From: Gonatopus flavifemur
Lineage: Eukaryota > Arthropoda > Insecta > Hymenoptera > Dryinidae
Length of the DNA: 64,000 nucleotides
Direction of reading: 5' to 3'
NCBI GenBank assembly: GCA_018340375.1
Contig: JAFFJZ010000050.1
Location: 1,674,001 to 1,738,000, forward strand
The notes beneath the pieces were generated by a model. The model saw only the letters and a list, made by a program, of their open reading frames with translations. It was not told where the DNA came from and ran no database searches. Position 1 is the first letter of the stretch. Every line of letters starts with the position of its first letter. Shown in pieces: positions 22,306 to 33,812 of the stretch. The position numbers and the translations under genes were made by a program.

Positions 22306-23086
22306 AATGAGGTTATAAGGCGTGGATTCAATTGATTTCAGCAATAAAGGAAAAATCAACTCGACTACACAAAACATTAACGGGAACTACAAACTGAGGT
22401 AGAAATCAACCACACACGAGCTTCATCTCTCCACTGCGTTAGAATGGAGGAAAAATTGAAGGGTCTAGCGATCTCACTCCATTGTTAGAACTTTGAACTA
22501 AATTATGGTATAGGTCTTCAGTCGATAATGTCACTGACTAACTGAGAAATGTAGTTCAAAGTTCAGCTGGGGTAGATATCTACCCCGGCTTGTAGTTCTA
22601 GTGTTAGAATATTCCTAAAATGATCAAGCCATTTCGTTCAGGGCAACTCAAAGTTCTTTTCCAATGAATGTCTCCTTTAACTCCTCGTTCTCCACTTCCT
22701 GCTGTCGCAGGATGAACTCATCTATTTCCTCCGTGTATGGGCGAAACGCACATTTGATTCATTGGTCGTTTTTGATATAATAATCCTTTTGAGAATCATA
22801 AATCACTTCAAATACAGTTTGAATATACTGAAGTTACAGTATACCCAGAGTCGTTCACGTACCATTTGGATAACCAAATGTACTTGGCAGTTTATATTGA
22901 TTTCATATCTTTTTTTCCTTCAAAGAAGCAAATCCTCTTATATCCTACTGGAATTTCTAATGCAGTGAACTTTTCCTTCAGAGAGTGGCTCTAGGTTTGA
23001 CAAATTTTTGTTCTGTTCTGACAGTATTGACCGCATTTTCATGTACTTGGCGTTATGTTTTTACTCTTTTGAAGGTGTTTTTAGGG
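22306..23086. other. piggyBac subterminal non-coding region
   Basis: No coding content. Contains GGTAGATATCTACCCC, a small palindrome at about 22570, and the right terminal inverted region from about 22960. Confidence 0.5.
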
Positions 23087-23363
23087 ATTGATTAGACAGT
23101 TGGTAAAAATGATAGAAGTTAATTCGCTGTCACGCATATACCACCTTGTCAGCGCAAAGAGACTATCCAGTGAATATTGATAACAGATAAAAAGTGAAAT
23201 CATGGTATGCCTCCGAATGATAATCTGAAAATTATTCAGTGTAGTTTTTTTTTACGTTCACACTGTTTACTTGATTCCACTCCTTATGAATAGCAGCAAT
23301 GGGATTCCATCCCTACAACGTACGCACAAAATAGGGAATTATGCTCCAATATATAGCAGCATG

Positions 23364-23440
23364 GAGGTGGTTCAGTGGACAACGTATGTTGCTCATAATC
23401 CGAAGGACCCGGGATCGAAACCCATCCGGAGTAAGCGTTT
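23364..23440 (+). repeat. tRNA-like SINE head
   Basis: The A-box-like GGTGGTTCAGTGGACAACG at 23365 and the B-box-like GGATCGAAACCC at 23414 lie at tRNA-like spacing. No good cloverleaf, so probably a tRNA-derived SINE. Confidence 0.5.
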
Positions 23441-25115
23441 TTTCAGGAACACTTGAAATGTTTCAATCCATCTGTGACTATCAAACTCCAGAAGGAGACA
23501 GGTTCTCTGAGGTCTCTATCAGTAAGGGCGGAAATGAATTTTTAATTTTTTCAGTTTCAATATCATTAAAACCTTCCACAGCTGTACATATTTTCTTATT
23601 TAGCGACTGAATAGTTAATCTGCGTCAGTCACTAATAGATGTAGGCGTTACATTACTACCTCTTCACTGTTCAAAATTGCTAGTCGGTGATACGGTAGTA
23701 CCCAAATTCATTAGCTCATAGCTATACAGTGATGAGTTTCAACTTGCACTCGAGAGGATCTATATGATCAGCGTTCATTAGGAACTTTTGAATTGAAACC
23801 AGCCAGTGAAATTTTCGAATACTGGGTAGTCTTGATTCTCTCAACGTCATTACAAAATGATCTGTAACCCATAACGAGAATTCAGCAATTTTCTTCGACG
23901 GTAAATATCATAGTTTCCGAGAAATTAATTTTTTGTCGCCACATTCGAGTTGTACTCCAATTACGCGATGCGATACCATGCTTCAAGCATTACGTCGCGT
24001 CATGCAACGTCTGTTGACAGACAAATATATTACAACGCAACACTTAGAACAACGGTATTGCACCGCGCGTGTGGCGTACGACTCGAACGTGACCACAAAA
24101 CCTTCATACCTCGAAAACTATGATATTTACCAGTATAGGAAGAATTATCAAATTTACGTTATGGTCTCTAGGCTATTCTGTAAAAACATAGAGAAAATCA
24201 TGTCACGGTACGAATGTGTGATACGACATTCGTACGGTCACAACGTCGTGCGATAGTCAGAAAGACACAATTCGATAAAGAATTAAAACATCAATAATTG
24301 AATTCTGAAACAAGGAAGATCATTTCATTATATCATAGATTATGAGAGAAAAATAATTCAGGATATCGATAGTCGGAAGTGAAGTGGAAAGTTGTCAAGC
24401 GAACGCGTTATGAAAAGACGTGAACATCGTTGGCACATGAACACTGCATGCATTCAAACACCTATGTTACAAGCGCAACGTGTGTGGCACCGATGATATA
24501 ATTGCATTCGATCGACGAGAAACATTTAAAGGAACTAAAGAATTACGTGCGAATGCACTAGACGAAATTCTTAGGAGGAATCAAAGAATGCGTCAAAATA
24601 ATACTCTCACATATACAGTTTGAAGATCAATTCCACATTATTGCAAAGTTCTTAATATTCTGATATTATTAAAATTTGAGAAGTAATCGATGTTCAATCG
24701 AAATTAGAATCATCAATAATCAACCAATGATGAGGAGAATCGCGTTCGATCAAATCATTTGATGATTCGATACTGAAAACTTATGAACAAAATCGGTAGA
24801 TATAAATATAGGTCAAAATCAATGTAAAATCGAACTTGAAAACATCTCCGCTTTGCGTCACGATCTTCTCTTTTGCACTCACTTATACGAGTTTTTCAAG
24901 TAAGAGGTTTTCCTTCATATCTCTCTTCCCAGCTGAGTCGCCTCGGATCCTTCTGATTGCGAGATGTGAAAGTTGATTCATTTGTTAAAAATTCAGTGAT
25001 CACACCTGGAAGACGCTTACCGTACTCATTGCAAGTTATTCATATCGTTTCTCCCGTGTGATACCAGGTAGATGCTTTCTCGTTCCCTCCGCGATTCATA
25101 GGCTAACATTGATAT
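23441..25115. other. No gene seen
   Basis: A+T-rich sequence. A CpG-richer patch at 23980-24250 has a short open frame with no recognisable product. No convincing inverted repeats or transposase motifs. Confidence 0.5.
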
Positions 25116-25682
25116 CACAGCAACACAAAAAAAAATTTTTGGTCGAGTCTGACAGTCAGACTAGGCATACTGGATGTTTTTGTGGTCGCTGGATCCAAAT
25201 CTGAGGCCCCTGCACGTCTCAGACTTGACATAACCTCAAAAAACCTATTTTGCGCAAAAAATTGTTTGTCTCTTCTGAATCAGACAATACATACTACATA
25301 TTTTTGGGGTCGCTGATTCCAAATCTCAAGTCCCGATGGTACCCAATCTACACCGCAAGAAGGTTGCACGGCTTGATTTTTTATATCATATGAGAGTTTT
25401 TTATGTAAAATCAAGCCGTGCAACCTTCTTGCGGTGTAGATTGGGTACCATTGGGACTTGAGATTTGGAATCAGCGGCCCCAAAAATATATAGTATGTAT
25501 TGTCTGACTCTCAGAATAGACAAAAAATTTTTTGCGCAAAATAGGTTTTTTGAGGTCATGTCAAGTCTCAAACGTGCAGAGGTATTTTTGACCTCAGATT
25601 TGGATTCAGCGGCCCCAAAAACATATAGTATGCCTGGTCTGACTGTCAGACTCGACCACAAATTTTTTTTTGTGCGGCTGTG
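25116..25682. mobile_element. Long palindromic element with TAT duplication
   Basis: An almost complete palindrome centred near 25390. The inner arms AATCAAGCCGTGCAACCTTC and inverse are near perfect over about 80 bp. The outer ends are CACAGC-xx-CACAAAAAAAA on both strands, flanked by TAT (25113-25115 and 25683-25685). Non-coding. Confidence 0.85.
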
Positions 25683-25800
25683 TATCAAACCGAGAGTAAA
25701 TGTAAAACTATTGTATACATATTCATTTGTAGGACCTCTGGAATAAATCTCTGCCCACGGAGGAAGACGAACATTGTTGAAAGTTATAACAGTGCTTTGA

Positions 25801-26003
25801 GGGGATACTAGCGGCGTGGCAGCAGCCAAATTGTTCATGACAAACAACCGCCAAACGCTTCATTTTGATCGAAATATCGCTCTGGACAACACTTCCTTGA
25901 TTCAAGTAGAAGTGTTGTACAGAGCGATATTCTAATTGATATAGAATGTTTGCCCATAGTTTGTTATAAACAAGTTGGCTTCTGCCATGCCGCTAGTATC
26001 ACC
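25801..26003. mobile_element. Palindromic MITE with TTGA duplication
   Basis: Ends GGGGATACTAGCGGCGTGGC at the left and, on the other strand, GGTGATACTAGCGGCATGGC at the right. The centre pairs through ATATCGCTCTGTACAACACT. Flanked by TTGA at 25797-25800 and 26004-26007. Confidence 0.8.
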
Positions 26004-26212
26004 TTGATAAACTCTTCCTCGAGTTCTTATAAAATTGATTTTTGTTAATTTCAACAACCGGTTACCATCCGTTTCCCGTTGCCTCATCAAAATTCAGTAA
26101 TCCCAATTGTATTATTTGATGTTTATGATCTAACTGGGGAGTACCGGGGTAGGTATTTGGTTCGTGCGAAGAGGATTGATAAAGGTGAAAGGTATTCGAC
26201 TCGATCTGTATC

Positions 26213-26812
26213 TGGGGCAGAATTTTTCAAGCGTACAAACTCAAAAATTTTTACCTCCTCAATCTTTCTGAAATTTCACTGAAATGTAGTACTAGTTAGT
26301 GACTTTTGATTCTATAGAGGATCCGCTCTGGTACGTACTTCTGGTTATCAACCTACAGGGATCCAAAATTCACAGATTTCGTTTAATCAGCTCTTTTGAA
26401 GATATAATTTCTTAAATACACTTTTTGATAAAATTATTTTCGATATTGTTTTTCGTAGCTTTTTTCTGTTCTTCACAATGGCGTAATCTGTTTTTGTGAG
26501 AAAAAATTTTTTTCCACAAATTTAGCGAGTTCAAAGTTATTTTTGCATTTTTTTTTCAATTTCGACAATTTTGAAAATTTTTTGAGTTAGCTCATCTGAA
26601 AGCTGGGTTCTTCAACTTGAAAATTGTGTAGGAGAAATACTGGAGAGAAAATTTTATCTGGGATTCACAACGGTTTGAAGCGCGCGTGTCGCATATTCTT
26701 ATTAGCTACTGAACGTTCTGATACGGTTCGTCATACCGTTGACGTGGAATTGATGTGAAACGAACTGTTTTTCAATAAAATATTATTTTCTAATCATGCC
26801 AATGATTTCATA
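26213..26812. repeat. Left long terminal inverted repeat
   Basis: Matches 29548-30426 in inverse orientation, including GATTGAGGAGGTAAAAATTT, CAAACCGTTG and AAATCATTGGCATG. Confidence 0.85.
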
Positions 26813-26904
26813 CGATGTGACTGTACCATTACATTAACAAACTTTATCAATTACAGCTTTTGAAATTATGGAACATAATAATGAATGAATATACGTAATA
26901 TAAT

Positions 26905-27050
26905 AGATATGGGATGATTCTGCTCTCTAGAAAATACACAGGCTTCTTCCCTGCATAACCCACACACTTCTGCGTCGAGGAGAATGTTGGGAAACTTTTG
27001 TTGCAGACTCGGAGAAATCTTTCTCAAATCTATTCCTTTGAATTTGTGAT
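26905..27050 (-). pseudogene. Inverted partial copy of exon 1 of the DDE-like gene
   Basis: The minus strand reads HKFKGIDLRKISPSLQQKFP then NILLDAEVCGLCREEACVFS. This parallels the plus-strand exon 1 at 27362-27596 (HKFKSRDLRTISPNLQKKVS, ILPDAKVCRLCRKEAAACSG). The two lie head to head about 350 bp apart, so the 5' exon was duplicated in inverse orientation within the element. Confidence 0.7.
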
Positions 27051-27361
27051 CGATTTTTCTCAATTCGATGAACAATTGAAATTCTGTAAACATCTTCAAT
27101 ATATCAAACATATCGACGATGTTCATTTGTTTTTCTTTGTTTACACGCATACTTCATACAACTGGATGTCAGACAAAAAATTGCATCGCATGACACGATC
27201 TTGAATTGTGAGTTAAATTGTTTCAATTCTAAATATGATTCGCAATTCGTGATGAAAATCAATTTTTCCTTCTCCAACTGTTTGATTGTGATTGTTTGTA
27301 GGCAATTCAATTGATAGATGAAATACAGCACTATTGACACAACATTTCTTGATTCTCAAAA

Positions 27362-29415
27362 ATGTCTGCAACTCAAACTTTCGTTGATCGTTGTTGTAAC
27401 TCTTTGCACGTAATCCATCACAAATTCAAATCAAGAGATTTGAGAACTATTTCTCCAAATCTACAAAAAAAAGTTTCCCAGTATCCTCCCCGATGCAAAA
27501 GTGTGTAGGTTATGTAGAAAAGAAGCTGCTGCTTGTTCTGGAGAGAAGCCTCCAATTGATGCACAAGATGATTCGTTCGGTCATGTTTCACTCGAGGTAT
27601 TGATATCATATTTTCAATTGCTAAAAAGACAATTTGTACATCACTGAAAATGAATAATACATTTATGTGAATGACAATTAATCACCCCGATATGTTTCAC
27701 ACAATTCAGGATGACGATGATGATGGTATTAATGAACATGGTAATGACTATGATTACCAGCCATTAGAGAAAAAACCAAGGGATAGCAATATTGAGGAAC
27801 ATGAATCGGCTATGGAGGTTCTTGATCAAGTTAAGCAGAGATATAAAACTTCCTCGAGTGCTTCGGAAAAAGTATTACTCCTCACGCTTGCGCCGAAATC
27901 CTGGGGGCGAAAGAGACTTGCTGACGAGTTTGAGACTTCTGAACGCCAAGCTATGAAAGCTATTGAACTGGTGAAAGAAAATGGTATTTTAACGTCACCA
28001 TCTCCAAGAAAGGGTTATGCTTTAGCTTTTGGAATAAAAAAGAAGATCATAAGTTTCTATAATGATGACGGAAATAGTCGTATAATGCCGGGCATGAAAG
28101 ATTTTGTTCCAGTTAAGAAAGAAGACGGATCACGAGAGCACGTACAAAAGAGATTGATTCTGTGCAATCTTTCAGAATCATATTTTGCTTTCAAAGATCA
28201 GAATCCTGCTGTTCCGGTCAGACTCTCTACATCCTCGCAGCTTTGACCTCGTAATTACGTACTCGCTGGTGCTAGTAGAACGCATACTGTTTGCGTTTGT
28301 GTCCATCACGAGAATGTCAATTCAATGCTTGATGCGATAGATATTCAAAAATTAACATCCGGTACGAATAATCCAATCGCCACTTATCATGATTCTCTCA
28401 AAATGTTTTGATGTCAGAATCCATATGCCGAATGTTATCTTGATGAATGTTTATTATGTCCTCGCAAAGAGGGTTTCCAGAATTTTTCACAAACAGTTTT
28501 CGAAGACAATTACATCGAAAAACTCGAATATCAAATTTGGCAACAGACTGATCATAGCACTTTGCGTACTGAAGTTGCAGATGCGGAAGATTTTTGAGAA
28601 AAACTTTCTCGTTGCCTTTCAAAACTCAAATTTCATTCATTCGTTGCGAAACAGCAGCCATCTTTCCTGAGAAATTTGAAGGATAATTTACAAGAAGTAA
28701 AATTTGTAGTTTTATGCGATTTCGCGGCATTATATGCGTTTGTAGCCCAGAATGCTGCACAGGGTTTCCACTGGAACAATGACAAAACGACAATATCCAC
28801 CACTGTCATTTATTACAAACAAGGAAACGAACTCAGTCATCGGAGCATTGCTATTTTATCGGATAATTTGAATCACGATACAATCGCTGTGTACGAATTC
28901 CAAAAAATTATAATAGCGTACCTGAAAGAGCGGTTTCAACCAAGAAAAATTTCCTATCCTACGAATCGAGCATCTCAGCACTCCAAAAATAGATATAATT
29001 TCAAAAATCTTTTCTATCATTACAAAGATTTTGGAATAGCAGCTGAATGGCATTTCCATGCAACCGCTCATGGAAAAGGGCTTTGTGACAGTATCGGTGG
29101 ACAGTAATCTGAAACGACTAGCAGCTCGAGCGCGTCTTCAAACGGGGTCTAAGCAGCAAATTTCAAATTCTGATGCGCTTCACGAATGGACAAAGAGAAA
29201 TCTATCAGAAACTGTTGTTTTTTTAGTTCGAAGACAAATCATGAAATCACTGCTAAAAAGCTCAAAACTCGCTTCGAAACTGCAAAAACAATCCCAGGAA
29301 CGCTCAAATATAATTGTTTCATCCCAACTCCGAACATGACTTCGCATTTACGAGTATTTTCGTCATCATTGAATGTAGATGTTTTCCCGAAGATGGGAAT
29401 TAAGAAAGAAAATTA
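27362..29415 (+). pseudogene. Unclassified DDE-like transposase, copy A
   Basis: Exon 1 (27362-27596) starts MSATQTFVDRCCNSLHVIHH and has a CC..C..C pattern ending at the donor GAG|GTATTG. Exon 2 starts after CACAATTCAG at 27710 with DDDDDGINEHGNDYDYQPLE. Then SERQAMKAIELVKENGI, MPGMKDFVPVKKEDG, HVQKRLILCNLSESY and AGASRTHTVCVC. The core shows LCDFAALYAFVAQNAAQGFH, YPTNRASQHSKNRYNF (Asp-Gly expected before A, here Thr-Asn) and AAEWHFHATAHGKGLCDSIG. In-frame stops near 28245, 28408, 28595 and 29106 plus a small frame change near 27475 make it dead. I recognise the family as one common in arthropod and cnidarian genomes as uncharacterised protein, but cannot name it. The D...D...E reading is my inference. 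Confidence 0.7.
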
Positions 29416-29547
29416 ATACGAATAAGAAATTGCGCTAAATATATTGCTTCGAGTAGAATGATTCCATATTTATCATATTATGTGTATTTATTCATGATGC
29501 TATGTTTCATAATCTCAAAAGGTGTTATTGATGAAGTTCGATAATAA

Positions 29548-30426
29548 TAGTACGGTAGAATTGTTTGAAATCATTGGCATGGTCAAAAAATCATGTTTTA
29601 TTGAAAAACAGTTTGTTTCACTTGTATTCCGCGTCAACGGTATGACGAGCCGTATCAAGAGATAATAGGAATATGCGACATGCGCGCTTCAAACCGTTGC
29701 AAATCCTAGATAAAATTCTCTTCTCATAATTCCTCCCACACAATTTTTAAGTTGAAGAATTCAGCTTTCGGATGAGCGAACTTGAAAAATTTTCAAAATT
29801 GTTGAAATTGAAAAAAAATGCAAAAATAACTTTAAACTCGCTAAATTTGTCGGAAGAATTTTTTTCCACAAAAACAGAAGATGTAAAGAACAGAAAAAAA
29901 GCTAAGAAAAACATTATCGAAAATAATTTTATAAAAAATGTAATTGAGGAAATTATATCTTCAAAAGAGCTGATCAAACGAAATCTGTGAATTTTTGACC
30001 CCTGTAGTTTGATAACCAGAGGTATCAGAGCAAAATCCTTCATAGGATTCAAAGTCACTAACTACACTGTCAGAAATATTATGAAGTTTTTTTCAATACC
30101 GTACATGAATTCAGGTTAATACACATTTTACATCAAATTTAATGTACCAAAACATTGAAAAAATATAGATTTCGCTATGGTTTACATTAAATTTAATGTA
30201 AAATGTGTATGAAACTCAATTCATGCGCGTATTTGAAAAAAACTTCCAGCAAATACATTAAAATTAATGCGGAAATTTCTAACAGTGTAGTACTAAGTGC
30301 AAACTCAACACTGGGTAGGAGCACACGCACATGAAAGAAAAACTAACTAGTACATTTCAGTAGAATTTCAGAAAGATTGAGGAGGTAAAAATTTTTCGGC
30401 TGGTACGCTTGAGAAATTTTGCCCCA
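29548..30426. repeat. Right long terminal inverted repeat
   Basis: Inverse copy of 26213-26812, lengthened by the MITE at 30065-30287. Confidence 0.85.
30065..30287. mobile_element. TA-flanked MITE with CACTGT ends
   Basis: Ends CACTGTCAGAAAT at the left and CACTGTTAGAAAT (other strand) at the right, with TA at 30063-30064 and 30288-30289. An inner inverted pair, ACATTAAATTTAATGTAAAA, surrounds the centre. It is missing from the left arm of the host element, so it inserted after the arms formed. Confidence 0.85.
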
Positions 30427-30643
30427 TATGTTCATATACGATTCATATATGATTCACATACGCTCATATACAACCATATATGAATCTTTTTTTCCCGGGG
30501 TATCGATTGTGCAACTTCTTCTATTATCTTCATTACGATAATTCAGTTCAACACCCTGTTGTATTAAAATCTCGCGGTCTGACAGTGAAGTTTCTAGGAA
30601 ACAACTATAAAGAATCTTCTAGGAAAAGAATTTGATGATACCT
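30427..30643. other. Spacer with a short CATATA-rich start
   Basis: The first 65 bp carry CATATG/CATATA repeats like the element at 30644-31004, possibly a partial copy. The remainder is unassigned. Confidence 0.4.
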
Positions 30644-31004
30644 CCCTAGTAAAAATGGATCATATATGCGGCATATATGACCAAACAGGCCACATATATG
30701 ATTTCACAGATTCATATTGACCCATATAAAATCCATATATGGGCCATATATGGCCATAAAGATTCCATATTTGGCATTGTTTAGCCTATATATGGATCAT
30801 TTTCGGTCCTTATATGAATCGAACGGCCCTACATGAATTTTATATGGTGAATATATGAGTTTTATAAGGTCATATATGGCCCATATATGAATTACGTAGG
30901 GGTCATATATGATTGGTATGTTATCATATATGATTTCTACAAAGTCCATATATGAAGCAAATACGGATCATATATTGAGCATATATGAATCATTTTTACT
31001 AGGG
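30644..31004. mobile_element. MITE packed with CATATATG motifs
   Basis: Inverted ends CCCTAGTAAAAATGGATCAT and (other strand) CCCTAGTAAAAATGATTCAT. The interior holds over ten copies of CATATATG or near variants, roughly every 20-35 bp. No coding content; target duplication unclear. Confidence 0.85.
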
Positions 31005-31859
31005 CTTAAAGTTGAAAATCCCGTTTATTGTTCGAATCCACTACTTATTTCTCCAATTCCAGGAACTCATGACATTTTACACTAGAATACGCACTATCAA
31101 CGAAAAAATGTTATTATATGCAAAATTGTATGAAAAAGTCATTATATGCGTTTTGCATATGCACATATGCAAATGCGTATAATCCGATGTCTTATCATCA
31201 TTCTAGGTACTAGATTCATAATAAGGTACTAGATTCCACCGCAACGAGGGAAGGGAATCAGAGAGTGAGAAAATGAATTTTCACCACTTTCAAAATTAAA
31301 AAAAAAATGTTGAGCGACCTTCGAACAATTTTTTCGAGCTGATCTTGAGGAAGGGCTTTCGGAATATGAAAAACTAACATATTTGCATACGAGATGCGAA
31401 TACGTTAAATAGGTGGTTTTTCGCACAACCCTAGTATAGATACTGTTGATGGATTCACATGTAATCCCAGTGAAATATAGTTGACTTATGAATCGCGGAA
31501 AGGAGCAGTTTCAACTGTGACTGAAATTAATGATAGAAATCATTTACTCTGGGACGGTTACAGGGCCATGAGAAGCAGTTCGTGAGGGGATTCACAATTC
31601 TCGTCACATGCGGTTAGAGGAAAATTTAGGGTTAGGTACAGTCAGTCTCACCACTCAGGAATACAGCCCAACAAACAATAATGACTGGCACTCCAATGGG
31701 CCGCTGATGGCCCCGCAGTGCCAATGAGAAGTCATTACTGGCCCTCCAAAACGCCTGCGGTCGTGTTTGCTGGGATCGGAACCAGAGCCGTGGAACACAG
31801 ATACTCAGTGTATAGTTACGGTGATGGATTACGTTATTCCAGTTTGACACTTGGATGGA
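31005..31859. other. No gene; one hairpin repeat at 31667-31774
   Basis: Mostly A+T-rich. At 31667-31774 CCCAACAAACA pairs with TGTTTGCTGGG and the inner AATGAC/GTCATT and GGCACT/AGTGCC pair, giving a 108-bp hairpin that may be a short MITE. Confidence 0.5.
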
Positions 31860-32510
31860 CTAGGGACTCCTGGTCGCAGATATAGAGAGTGATTGATGAG
31901 AGAAATTGTTTAGACGAAGAAAAGTAGATTGGGGACGGAAAAGAATAGGTGGAACAACAAAATGAGTAGGAAGTGTAGTGGAAAGTGTATAGGAGGGATA
32001 GGAGTGTAGGTGGAAGTATAGGTGGAGGTAATGAGTCAGGAGAGTTCAGAAAAACCGGGTGTGAAATTTTTCAGTTGCCAAACAGGTTAGGAAGAAGGAG
32101 CGGGATATGAAAGTTATATATCTGAGGCAGGAGACAACTAGTGACATCTGTGAGAGGAAAGGGGAACTTGATAGCGATGAGAGGAAAAAGACTGTCGATG
32201 AGGTAGGAATATATTTTGTGTAAAAGACAGAATAAGGGGAAGGCAGTCAAACAATTATTATATAGATAGGAGGAAAACAAGAAATAGTATAGTTCAGTAT
32301 CCAACAAAAAGAAGCATGCGGGATCCGGTAGGTAAAGAAGAGCAAAAATTGTGCGCACCGGCAAGATAAAGTCCAGGAAGGAATAGAAATAGATCAGGAT
32401 CAGTAAGGAATATAAATGATATGAGAAAGAAAATAGACAGGGGTTCGAAAAAGGAAATGGAAAAGAGAAAATACAGGCATTTGAGAAAAGCTCTGTGATA
32501 CAAAGATAGC
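31860..32510 (+). other. Purine-rich stretch, possibly decayed coding sequence
   Basis: About 650 bp with strong purine excess on the plus strand. Plus-strand frames are Lys/Glu/Arg-rich (for example RKKERDMKVIYLRQETTSDI) with frequent stops. The long open frame on the opposite strand is a compositional by-product. It could be a decayed ORF1-like leader of a retroelement; no domain seen. Confidence 0.3.
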
Positions 32511-32919
32511 CCCTGGTGGAAAAAATTTGTTGAAATTTGTTGGATATTATGAGTTTTTGTTGAAATTTATTTGAATTGATGATGCAGTTGATAAACATGA
32601 CTGTCAACAAGATTCGATTAAACAATAATGATATTCAATAAATTTCAACAAAATTTCCCATGAAATCGTCGAAATCAGCATTAAATACCAATGAAATTCC
32701 AAATAATTCATCGTTAGCTTTTAATGAATTATGTTGATCTCTTTCAAAAACCTTCATTGTATTATTTCATTGTACCTTCATTGTATCATTGTTATGTTGG
32801 TATTTATTGTATTTTATTGATTCATCAATAATAGTTATGACAAGATGAAACAAATTCATCGAATAACGAAATAATGTTCAATAAAATTCAACAAATCCTA
32901 TAACTCCAATTTCTTGCGA

Positions 32920-33812
32920 TGTGACGTGATACATTGTCACAAAAAGAGTCGCGAGATAGCACCGCGCATGACCCCTATCAGGAGGTAGTCGTGTTATTTG
33001 AGCACACGTTACTTCGCGCAGGAGAACACAGCTGTCACTCGCAGTGATGCCAGCATTTGGTCGACCGAGTCGATTTTTCCCCTCCATCACGCCGTATATA
33101 ATCGAATTCCTTTTGTCGGAGGTTTGATCGTGTGTGTGACATTTCTATACAGACAGATGTGATGGAGAGGGAAAATCGATTTGGTCGATCAAACGCTGGC
33201 ATCACTGGTCACTCGCTCACACGAGAATCGGTAACACATTTCCTCTCCTTCACTATTCCTCTCCTCCTCTAATCCCTGTCCTTTTATGATTTGTTGAGGT
33301 CCCGTCCCAAGGAGGCAGCGCCACCTACACCTCGAGCACGAGGAAGGATTGGTCCAACGCCAGGAGACGACTCTAACACCATCCCAGTCTCTCCTCTACC
33401 GACAACCTATCAGAGGGCCGGAAACGACCCACGGGAAGACTGGATGAGAATGAGAAGAAGACGGAAACACCCACGCCCGGTGAATCCTCGCCACGCACTC
33501 ACACACACTCATCCAACGATTATTCAGAGACCAACGTCACCAGAACCCATGAAAGAGCTCAAAAGGATGAGTTCTAACGGAAAGTCACCGACGGGGTTCC
33601 GTATGTTACTTTACGAACTCACCCGTCTGTAAAGGAGAAGAAAAGGCCATCTTATCTTCACTTCTTGTGTGACCGAGTAACGACAACGTTCACGAGAATC
33701 TTTTTGGATTCAAAAGTTTGGAATACGGTGAGTGTGGGGTGCCATCGGGGCCAGGACTGAATTTATTGATAACGCATCGCATCTGTCAAGGTTTCCTTCG
33801 GTGTTAACAAAT
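32920..33812 (+). mobile_element. Gypsy LTR copy d, 3'-truncated
   Basis: Starts TGTGACGTGATACATTGTCA like copies b and c and follows copy c with small differences to about GTTTCCTTCGGTG near 33812, then stops. It holds the hAT-type MITE at 33042-33207. The frame RSRPKEAAPPTPRARGRIGP recurs in the solo LTR, so that stretch is conserved LTR sequence. Confidence 0.85.
33042..33207. mobile_element. hAT-type MITE with 8-bp duplication
   Basis: Ends CAGTGATGCCAGC and GCTGGCATCACTG, with the longer pair ATTTGGTCGACC/GGTCGATCAAAC. Flanked by a perfect 8-bp duplication GTCACTCG at 33034-33041 and 33208-33215. An 8-bp duplication and CAGTG ends are hAT hallmarks. Confidence 0.93.

Larger units (their letters stand above)
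17338..23086 (-). mobile_element. piggyBac-type element, heavily interrupted
   Basis: The left end CCCCCAAAAAAACTTC with GCCAAGTACATCAAAATGCG at about 17370-17390 and the right end (other strand) CCCTAAAAACACCTTC with GCCAAGTACATGAAAATGCG form inverted terminal regions of about 140 bp. The minus-strand transposase pieces at 18293-19083 and 22032-22270 lie between them, split by a mariner. A clean TTAA duplication is not preserved. Confidence 0.8.
26213..30426 (+). mobile_element. 4.2-kb DNA transposon with about 600-bp inverted repeats, unclassified
   Basis: The left end (TGGGGCAGAATTTTTCAAGC) and the right end (other strand TGGGGCAAAATTTCTCAAGC) begin inverted repeats that run to about 26812 and back to about 29548. 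The right arm carries a 223-bp MITE. A decayed transposase-like gene lies between the arms on the plus strand. The target duplication is uncertain; TAT lies at or near both ends. Confidence 0.8.

Noticed and set aside
32071..32625. Minus-strand 184-codon Phe/Leu/Tyr-rich open frame resembling a membrane protein
   Set aside because: It is the complement of a purine-rich stretch; hydrophobicity follows from pyrimidine-rich codons, and no start context, domain or splice structure supports it.
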